DNA from: Ruminococcoides sp052118065
GTDB taxonomy: Bacteria > Bacillota > Clostridia > Oscillospirales > Acutalibacteraceae
DNA length: 56,957 nt
NCBI GenBank assembly: GCA_052118065.1
Contig: JBQKHY010000014.1
Coordinates: forward strand, 1-56,957
Reading direction: 5' to 3'
Below, one piece after another: positions 50,824 through 56,957 of this stretch. Position 1 is the stretch's first letter. Each line of letters begins with the position of its first letter. The position numbers and the translations under genes were made by a program. Below the pieces are notes generated by a model. It saw nothing but the letters and a program-made list of their open reading frames with translations. It ran no database searches and was not told where the DNA came from.

Positions 50824-53502
50824 TTACTCCTGTGAAGTTTCTTCTTCACTTTCTTTTCCTAAATTATTTTTTCTTTCAAGCCAATCTTGATAAGTCATTA
50901 GAACTTCTCTTGGCTTACTGCCTTGGTGTGGTCCTACAATACCCAAACTTTCCATTTCGTCAATCATTCGTCCTGCTCTTGCATAACCAACCTTTAGTCT
51001 TCTTTGTACAAGGCTTGTTGATGCTTGTCCTGCATCAATAACAATCTTGATAGCTTCTTCTATCTTTTCATCAAGATCCAAGTCACTGTTGCCATCCTTA
51101 TTGTCAGCTTCCATTCCCTCAACTGTGATTTTCTTGATTCTTGCTTCAACTTCTTCGTTGTACTGGGAACGGTGGTGGTTTTTGATATATCTTGTAACAC
51201 CCTCGATTTCTTTATCACTGGCAAAACAACCTTGAACACGAATTGGCTTTGGTGCACCAACAGGTGAATATAGCATATCACCTTTACCGATTAGTTTTTC
51301 TGCACCACCAAAGTCAAGAATTGTTCTTGAGTCAATATTTGAAGAAACCTTTAGTGAAATTCTTGATGGAATGTTAGCCTTGATAACACCTGTAATAACA
51401 TTTACAGATGGTCTTTGTGTTGCAATAACAAGGTGCATACCGGCTGCTCTTGCCATCTGTGCAAGACGGCAAATGCTTTCTTCTACTTCTGAAGGTGCTG
51501 CCATCATAAGGTCGGCAAGTTCATCAATAGCAATAACACAACGGAACATTTTTTCTGTTCTAACAGGTAGTCCGTTGATTTCCATAACCTCAGGTTCTTC
51601 ACCCTCAGGTACATTTTGTTCTGCAATAAACTGCAAGTTACTTTCAATTAAATCATTATAAGAATTAATATCCTTACAATCATATTCTGAAAATAGCTGG
51701 TATCTCTGTAGCATTTCACTTACTGCCCAGTTAAGTGCAGCTGCTGCTTTCTTAGCATCGGAAACTACAGGAATAAGCAAATGAGGAATACCTTTATATT
51801 TAGAAAATTCAACCATCTTAGGGTCAATAAGTAGAAACTTAACTTCATCAGGGGTTGCTCTGTATAGAATACTCATTAGCAATGAGTTAACACAAACAGA
51901 TTTACCTGAACCTGTTGTACCTGCAATAAGTAAGTGAGGCATTTTTGCAAGGTCAGTTGTAACAATCTCACCACTAATATCTCTACCCAATACACAAGTT
52001 AATTTACTCTTAGCATTTCTAAATTCATCACTGTCAATCAGCTCACGCATAGAAACCATTGATACTACCTTGTTAGGTACTTCAATACCTACCGCTGCTT
52101 TACCCGGAATAGGTGCTTCAATTCTTACACCGTTGGCTGCAAGGTTAAGGGCAATATCATCTGCAAGGTTGGTGATTTTGCTAATCTTAACACCTGGAGC
52201 AGGTTGAAGTTCATATCGAGTAACTGATGGACCTCTGCAAATATTTGTAATCTTAACCTTAACACCAAATGAATCCAGAGTTGAAACAAGCTTTTCAGCT
52301 TTTTCTTGCATTTCGTTTCTAATATTAGATGCATTTTTGTTTTCGGCAAGTTTTAGTAGCTGAATTGGTGGGAACTCATAGTTACTATGCTTTTCGTTAC
52401 CACTAGCCTTAATCTGTTCATCAAGGGCTTTTGTTTCATCTTCAATTTCAGCAGTATCAACAGACTGGTTAGCAAGTTTTGCTGCATCTTTAAGTGCTTG
52501 AGTTTTTTCTTTACGAACATTCTCTTTAATAGCATCTAAAGTTGATGGGTTATCATTTTCAATCTGTTGATTTGCCTTTTTGATAATATCAATTAAATTA
52601 TCAGTTTCATCTCTCTGTTTAACAAGAGAAGTATCTGCATTAGCATTTGTATCCCTATTATCTGTATTTTTATTTTCGTTAGAAGAATTATCTTTCTTTT
52701 TCTTTCTGATTGGACCGTCTAGTGGAATATCTATCGGACCATTATAAGTAGGTACAAGACTTTCTTCTTCATAAGGCTTTTCAAGTTCTTTTTGCTTTTC
52801 CTTTTCAATTCTTTCTTGCTTACGAATTTCAGCTTGATGCATTGCTTTTTCCATAGGCTTTCTTGCTGCCTTTGCAATATCAAGAAGTGAAACACCTGTA
52901 ATAATAAGTAGCAATACTAAAATCAAAAGTACAAGTAGAATAACCGAAATAGTGTTACCTAATCCGTAACTCATAGGGTAGCCAAGTAATGCACCAAAAA
53001 GTCCACCACCACGACTGACAAAAGAATCTCCGTTAAAACCTGCCATAAATTCATGACCAAGTTCTACAAAGTAATTGCCCTTTTGATATCCACTAAAAAT
53101 GTACCACAATGTACAAGCTAAGAACACTGTTAAAGCACAGAATCCCACCTTAGCTTTTAGTCTATGTACTTCCTTTTCCTTAGCAGTCATAATTGCTATA
53201 TATAATAATGAAACAGAAATTAAAACTGCTGAACCACCAAAGATACCGTAAATAGAGTTGCTGATAAAACTCCAAACAAAGTTACCTTTGATAAATAACA
53301 AACAAAAAGACAGAACAGCTAAGGCAAGTAAAATAATTGCTCTTACTCTGTAATTTGCAGGTTTCTTTTCTTTCACAGAGGAAGGCTTCTGACTTTTGCT
53401 TTTATTATTTACTTTTCCTTTACCGGAATTAGAAGTCTTTTGGGCAGGGGATTTTCCCTTAGTCTGTTTAGTAGACTTCTTATCTGTATTTTTTGTCGCC
53501 AT
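50824..53502 (-). CDS. ftsK: DNA translocase FtsK/SpoIIIE
   Basis: This membrane-anchored DNA pump moves chromosomes through the division septum. Four or five membrane segments lie in residues 52-210, followed by a charged linker (about 215-400), then the motor with Walker A AGTTGSGKSVCVNSLL (about 532-547) and Walker B VIAIDELADLMM (about 653-664). The C-terminal winged-helix gamma domain (STSLVQRRLKVGYARAGRMID) near 835 binds orienting DNA motifs. 892 aa is normal. It may act in vegetative division, sporulation or both. Adjacent tepA is a conserved neighbour in Bacillus. Confidence 0.96.
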   Translation of the reverse strand: MATKNTDKKSTKQTKGKSPAQKTSNSGKGKVNNKSKSQKPSSVKEKKPANYRVRAIILLALAVLSFCLLFIKGNFVWSFISNSIYGIFGGSAVLISVSLLYIAIMTAKEKEVHRLKAKVGFCALTVFLACTLWYIFSGYQKGNYFVELGHEFMAGFNGDSFVSRGGGLFGALLGYPMSYGLGNTISVILLVLLILVLLLIITGVSLLDIAKAARKPMEKAMHQAEIRKQERIEKEKQKELEKPYEEESLVPTYNGPIDIPLDGPIRKKKKDNSSNENKNTDNRDTNANADTSLVKQRDETDNLIDIIKKANQQIENDNPSTLDAIKENVRKEKTQALKDAAKLANQSVDTAEIEDETKALDEQIKASGNEKHSNYEFPPIQLLKLAENKNASNIRNEMQEKAEKLVSTLDSFGVKVKITNICRGPSVTRYELQPAPGVKISKITNLADDIALNLAANGVRIEAPIPGKAAVGIEVPNKVVSMVSMRELIDSDEFRNAKSKLTCVLGRDISGEIVTTDLAKMPHLLIAGTTGSGKSVCVNSLLMSILYRATPDEVKFLLIDPKMVEFSKYKGIPHLLIPVVSDAKKAAAALNWAVSEMLQRYQLFSEYDCKDINSYNDLIESNLQFIAEQNVPEGEEPEVMEINGLPVRTEKMFRCVIAIDELADLMMAAPSEVEESICRLAQMARAAGMHLVIATQRPSVNVITGVIKANIPSRISLKVSSNIDSRTILDFGGAEKLIGKGDMLYSPVGAPKPIRVQGCFASDKEIEGVTRYIKNHHRSQYNEEVEARIKKITVEGMEADNKDGNSDLDLDEKIEEAIKIVIDAGQASTSLVQRRLKVGYARAGRMIDEMESLGIVGPHQGSKPREVLMTYQDWLERKNNLGKESEEETSQE

Positions 53503-53519
53503 TAATTAACCTTCTTTTA

Positions 53520-54470
53520 CTATAGTGGAGTGTGTGAGAAAATGTTGAAACCACAATTCATCTCAATTAGTGCAATAATAATACCCACAATACCGATTAC
53601 TGCAGTATAAATTGCGAATATGTACATCTTATCTGTCTTTAAGAACCATTTAAAAATCAAAATTGCTAAGTAACCTACAACTGCAGAAACTACCATACCA
53701 ATAATAAGTGGAGCGATTCCAAGTTCGGCAGTAGGTGATACATTTGAGCCTAAAGCATCTTTTAGTTCAAAAACTGCTGATGCTAAAATTGTAGGAATAC
53801 CTAGGATAAATGTATAGTCAATAGCCTTTTGCTTGTTGATACCACGCATTTCACCAACTGCAAGAGTTGAACCTGAACGAGAGATACCCGGTAGTGTAGC
53901 AAATACTTGCATTACACCAACACAAATTGCATCAAGAACATTGTAGTTCTTTCTACCGTCTTCATTTTCTAAATCTTTTCTTGAATGAATTGCATGAGTA
54001 CAAGTACGCTTATTACAAGCAATACCAATCCAAAGTAAAATTGAAGTGATAACTAGGAAACTTGCAACATAAATTAGGTACTTGTTACCTGAGAACATTT
54101 CTGATACATCTTTAAATACCATATCTGTACCCGGTACAGGAACAAATAGTAGGAATAGTGGAAGTAAACCGATAATAAGCATAAAAATCATATTTTCATC
54201 ATCAGTTCTGTTTTTCCAACTAAACTTACCTGTGAAAATCTTTTTGATTAAACCGAAGAATGACTTTATCAAACTCCAAAGTAATTTGTAATAGAAAATA
54301 CAAACTGCAAACAATGTACCAACATGAAGCATAATGTTAAAGAAGAAGTTGCTTTCTCCATCAACACCAAAAATATGTTGTACAAGTGTTAAATGTCCGG
54401 ATGATGATACAGGTAAAAATTCAGTTAAGCCCTGAACAATACCCATAACCACTGAATAGATATAATCCAT
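53520..54470 (-). CDS. uppP: undecaprenyl-diphosphatase
   Basis: UppP (BacA) recycles the undecaprenyl carrier lipid for wall synthesis and can confer bacitracin tolerance. The motifs GIVQGLTEFLPVSSSGHL (11-28) and GISRSGSTL (near 198-206) are diagnostic, with about eight membrane segments. At 316 aa it is somewhat longer than the usual 265-280, due to a soluble loop around 75-95 and 155-175. The ATG is preceded by AGGAGAG. It lies between tepA and ftsK. Confidence 0.95.
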   Translation of the reverse strand: MDYIYSVVMGIVQGLTEFLPVSSSGHLTLVQHIFGVDGESNFFFNIMLHVGTLFAVCIFYYKLLWSLIKSFFGLIKKIFTGKFSWKNRTDDENMIFMLIIGLLPLFLLFVPVPGTDMVFKDVSEMFSGNKYLIYVASFLVITSILLWIGIACNKRTCTHAIHSRKDLENEDGRKNYNVLDAICVGVMQVFATLPGISRSGSTLAVGEMRGINKQKAIDYTFILGIPTILASAVFELKDALGSNVSPTAELGIAPLIIGMVVSAVVGYLAILIFKWFLKTDKMYIFAIYTAVIGIVGIIIALIEMNCGFNIFSHTPL

Positions 54471-54502
54471 AATTCTCTCTCCTTATGTAACTGCCGAAGC
54501 AG

Positions 54503-55228
54503 TTATTTTTGGTTTTTTATCATATCATAAAGTGAAGAAATTGCCTCACTCAATGTGCCTACCGAATCAATTAAGCCACATTTTACGGCTTTCTCCGAAT
54601 CAAGAATTGTGCCAATATCCGTAACAAGTTCTCCTGTATTCAGTACAAGGCTGCTGTACTTTTCCTTTGAAATGTTGGAATTGTCACTGACGAAAGTGTT
54701 TATTCTCTCTTGCATCCTCTGAAAATACTCAAAACTCTGTGGCACACCAACAGTAAGACCGTTTGTCCTTACAGGATGTGCAGTCATTGTGGCACTTTTT
54801 GCAATAAAACTTTTCTTTGCCGATACTGCAAGTGGTATACCAATTGAATGACCGCCACCAAGTACAATAGAAACTGTTGGTTTCTTCATACCGGCAATAA
54901 CCTCAGCAATTGCAAGTCCTGCCTCTACATCGCCACCAACTGTATTAAGCAAAATCAAAAGCCCCTTAACATTTGGGTCTTCCTCTACCGAAACCAGCAA
55001 AGGAATAATATGCTCATACTTAGTTGTTTTGTTCTGACTTGGAAGAATATAATGTCCCTCAATCTGTCCGATAATTGTCAGACAATGAATCAAGGTATCT
55101 TCCCTACCTGTTAAGACTGAACCGATATTTTTAATTCCCTCTGCATTTTCGGCAGATAGTGACGCCTCATCGTTTTGTTCGTCATTTTCTTGATTAGATT
55201 TTAAATTAAAGTTATCTACATTATTCAT
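54503..55228 (-). CDS. ClpP-family serine protease (TepA-like)
   Basis: The 241-aa protein (from the chosen start) has the ClpP/crotonase-like fold of TepA. The nucleophile Ser lies in GGGHSIGIP (about 124-132) and the His in TAHPVRTNG (about 149-157); LLNTVGGDVEAGLAIAEVI is the preceding conserved helix. The first 40 residues are acidic and Asn/Glu-rich. I start at the ATG at 55228, since TGAGGTG is six bases upstream; a TTG further up (55258) lacks support. TepA-ftsK neighbourhood is conserved in Bacillus. The substrate is unknown; Bacillus TepA is linked to secretion and small spore proteins. Confidence 0.88.
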   Translation of the reverse strand: MNNVDNFNLKSNQENDEQNDEASLSAENAEGIKNIGSVLTGREDTLIHCLTIIGQIEGHYILPSQNKTTKYEHIIPLLVSVEEDPNVKGLLILLNTVGGDVEAGLAIAEVIAGMKKPTVSIVLGGGHSIGIPLAVSAKKSFIAKSATMTAHPVRTNGLTVGVPQSFEYFQRMQERINTFVSDNSNISKEKYSSLVLNTGELVTDIGTILDSEKAVKCGLIDSVGTLSEAISSLYDMIKNQK

Positions 55229-55288
55229 TATATACACCTCAGCATTAGTTTTTGCCAAAGTTCAGATATAATGTACAAACTCCATATA

Positions 55289-55318
55289 ATTATATCATTA
55301 TATATATGTTTATTTCAA
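55289..55318 (-). promoter_or_regulatory. promoter of the tepA-uppP-ftsK-YgiQ-tyrS operon
   Basis: On the minus strand, -35 TTGAAA (55318-55313) and -10 TATAAT (55294-55289) with an 18-bp spacer. Confidence 0.6.
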
Positions 55319-55352
55319 GAATATTTTTCCCATTTTATCCTTAAATTAATGA

Positions 55353-55380
55353 TTGAAAATTGTATATAATGTGATATAAT
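55353..55380 (+). promoter_or_regulatory. promoter of the CorC/HlyC-type gene
   Basis: -35 TTGAAA (55353-55358) and -10 TATAAT (55375-55380) with a 16-bp spacer on the plus strand, divergent from the tepA operon promoter. Confidence 0.65.
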
Positions 55381-55410
55381 TAGAATAATAATATTTTTGG
55401 GAGGAAATAA

Positions 55411-56682
55411 TTGAATAGTAATGTAATATTAGGAATTGTTATAGGGCTACTTATCCTATGCTCTAGTTTCTTTTCCTGTATAGAAACTGCTTTCTCTTGT
55501 GTTAGTACAGCAAGGCTAAAGAATGAGGAAAGCAAAGGTAACAAGAAAGCAAAAAATGCTCTCTTTATCACAGAAAATTTTGATAAAGCACTAACCACAA
55601 TATTAATTGGCAATAATGTTGTGAACCTTGGTTGTTCATCTTTGGCAACTGTACTTTGTATGAATATTTTTCAGAATTTTGCAGCTGCAATTTCAACTGG
55701 TCTTACAACACTGCTTGTACTTATCTTTGGTGAGATTATTCCAAAATGTATCGGTAAAGAAAAAAGTGAAACTGTAGCGCTTAACACTGCAATTATTCTA
55801 AAAGGTTTAATGATTGTACTTACTCCACTGTCATTCCTTTTCATTGCAATTAAAACCGGTGCATTAAAGTTACTTAACATCAGAAATGACTCACCTACTG
55901 TAACAGAAGATGAACTAAAATATATTATTGAACATTCTGAAAATGAAGGTGTACTTGAAGAAGAAGAAAGTGAAATGGTACAGTCAGCCCTAGAGTTTGA
56001 TGAAAAGTCAGCCTTTGAGGTACTTACTCCAAGAGTTGATATGTTGGCACTTGACATTGATGATGACTTTGAAACTAACAAAAACAAAATTCTCACAGAA
56101 AGATACAGTAGAGTTCCTGTATATAAAGAAAATCTTGACAATATCCTAGGTATTCTTTACACAAGGGATTACCTGGAAGAACTGATTGAAGGTAAAACAC
56201 CTGACATTAAGTTACTTATTAATGACGCATTCTTCACATACAAAAGCAGAAAGCTAAGTGCATTAATGAATGACCTTAGAAAAAATCAAGTTAATATGGC
56301 AATTGTTACTGATGAATATGGTGGTACACTTGGCATTGTAACAATGGAGGACTTGATTGAAGAAATTGTTGGTGAAATCTATGATGAAGATGAGGACATA
56401 GAGAAGGAGTACACAAAGTTAAGAGAAAATTGCTACTTTGTAAGTGGTGACCTTGAATTTTACCAACTGCTTGAACTTACCGATAGAGAGGACTTTGACA
56501 ATGATACAGAAAGTCATACTGTTGGTGGTTTTATCTTTGAACATATGGGAAGAATCCCTAAAGAGGGAGATAAGTTTGAGATTGATGGACTTTCTTTTGA
56601 AGTTTATAAGGTTGAAGAAAGAAGAATCATCAGTGCAATTGTTAAGGTTGACCCATCAAAAGTAAAGAAAGAAGAAGAGTAA
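55411..56682 (+). CDS. CNNM/CorC-HlyC family transporter
   Basis: The 423-aa membrane protein has an N-terminal CNNM (DUF21) domain with about four membrane segments (residues 3-25, 60-80, 88-108, 125-150), including FSCIETAFSCVS and FGEIIPKCIGKEKSE. Two CBS domains follow (about 195-315, with TPRVDMLALD and IVTDEYGGTLGIVTMEDLIEEIVGEI), then the CorC_HlyC domain to the end. Relatives export Mg2+ or Co2+, or are annotated as hemolysins. The start is TTG at 55411, supported by GGGAGG six bases upstream; no nearby ATG fits. It is a single-gene unit. Confidence 0.93.
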   Translation: MNSNVILGIVIGLLILCSSFFSCIETAFSCVSTARLKNEESKGNKKAKNALFITENFDKALTTILIGNNVVNLGCSSLATVLCMNIFQNFAAAISTGLTTLLVLIFGEIIPKCIGKEKSETVALNTAIILKGLMIVLTPLSFLFIAIKTGALKLLNIRNDSPTVTEDELKYIIEHSENEGVLEEEESEMVQSALEFDEKSAFEVLTPRVDMLALDIDDDFETNKNKILTERYSRVPVYKENLDNILGILYTRDYLEELIEGKTPDIKLLINDAFFTYKSRKLSALMNDLRKNQVNMAIVTDEYGGTLGIVTMEDLIEEIVGEIYDEDEDIEKEYTKLRENCYFVSGDLEFYQLLELTDREDFDNDTESHTVGGFIFEHMGRIPKEGDKFEIDGLSFEVYKVEERRIISAIVKVDPSKVKKEEE

Positions 56683-56719
56683 ATTTTAAATTTTATATAA
56701 TTAAGTAATTTGTTTTAAA

Positions 56720-56750
56720 CTAGGTGGTTACCCCACCTAGTTTTTCTTTT
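56720..56750 (+). terminator. terminator of the CorC/HlyC-type gene
   Basis: CTAGGTGG (56720-56727) pairs with CCACCTAG (56733-56740) around TTACC, followed by TTTTTCTTTT. Confidence 0.95.
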
Positions 56751-56767
56751 GTTTTTATCTTGATTTT

Positions 56768-56957
56768 TAATTTTGATTGTGGGTTAAAGTAAATTTTATA
56801 AATTTCGATTGTGATAATCTAAATCAGTTCTACAAATTAGGTTTTTTGGAGTTGTTTATGTAATGTAGGTTAATTAGATATCAACCGATTAATTCATTTA
56901 ATTTATAGTTTTATCCCTCCTTCAGTCGATTTATAAAAGGTAAATTGCCGTACCGTC
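56768..56957. repeat. repeat island F (truncated by the window edge)
   Basis: AATTTTGATTGTGGG (56768-56782) is the outer flank word also seen near islands B, D and E. ACAAATTAGGTTTTTTGGAG (about 56832-56851) is the end repeat. Bases 56848-56957 are identical to 42350-42459 of island D, ending inside the hairpin of the left CTCCTTC half-unit. Confidence 0.8.

Overview
The window is a low-GC chromosomal segment of a Gram-positive bacterium of the class Clostridia, most likely a gut Ruminococcus-like member of the Oscillospirales. This rests on the 16S rRNA 5' end at the left edge, the Firmicutes-type gene orders (M50 peptidase-scpA-scpB-ytfI-gerW-dacF-rluB; rnj-gdpP-rplI-dnaB-tilS-hpt-ftsH; tepA-uppP-ftsK), a T-box riboswitch, GerW, and strong TTGACA/TATAAT promoters. 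No phage, plasmid, CRISPR or transposase gene is visible. Most genes lie on the minus strand, as does the rRNA operon.

Layout from left to right: 16S rRNA with leader and promoter (1-490); acetate kinase, divergent from the tRNA-acetylating enzyme TmcAL (0.9-3.4 kb); FeoB (3.4-5.5 kb); a three-gene biotin-dependent transcarboxylase-like cluster (5.6-8.7 kb); the rluB/dacF/gerW/scpBA/M50 operon (9.2-14.3 kb), divergent from rpmB; a 1.4-kb repeat island; alaS behind a GCC-specifier T-box (16.2-19.2 kb); a long thyX-tmk-...-mltG-U32 operon (19.2-26.1 kb); a second repeat island; uvrA and the rnj-to-ftsH operon (27.4-39.8 kb); rnhA and nrdR; a CmpB-like membrane protein, a YczE-like membrane protein and a small NDT-like protein (41.4-43.9 kb); three tRNA genes (Arg-CCU, Ser-GCU, Ser-UGA); a secreted NlpC/P60 protein (44.7-46.2 kb); a third large repeat island; the tepA-uppP-ftsK-YgiQ-tyrS operon (47.6-55.2 kb); and a CorC/HlyC-type transporter (55.4-56.7 kb).

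The genes are mostly housekeeping: replication and repair (DnaB, FtsK, UvrA, Scp), nucleotides (ThyX, Tmk, NrdR, Hpt), translation and tRNA/rRNA modification (AlaS, TyrS, TilS, TmcAL, RluB, L9, L28), RNA decay and c-di-AMP turnover (RNase J, GdpP), cell wall (DacF, MltG, UppP, NlpC/P60) and carboxyl transfer linked to oxaloacetate/pyruvate.

The most unusual content is non-coding. Five or more intergenic islands (around 0.85, 9.1, 15-16, 26.4-27.3, 42.3-42.7, 46.7-47.4 and 56.8 kb) are mosaics of the same few palindromic modules. Several are bounded by inverted copies of a roughly 20-bp sequence close to ACAAATTAGGGTTTGTGGGG. At fixed slots in a conserved backbone, different palindromes occur in different copies while perfect pairing is kept. 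Several copies lie between a stop codon and an intrinsic terminator, so they would be transcribed as 3' UTR. Other points of note are a divergent carboxyltransferase lacking the usual oxyanion segments, face-to-face overlapping ackA/tmcAL promoters, 11-bp phased TGTWAY half-sites at the promoter of the cell-wall hydrolase, and a NrdR-like box filling the nrdR promoter spacer.
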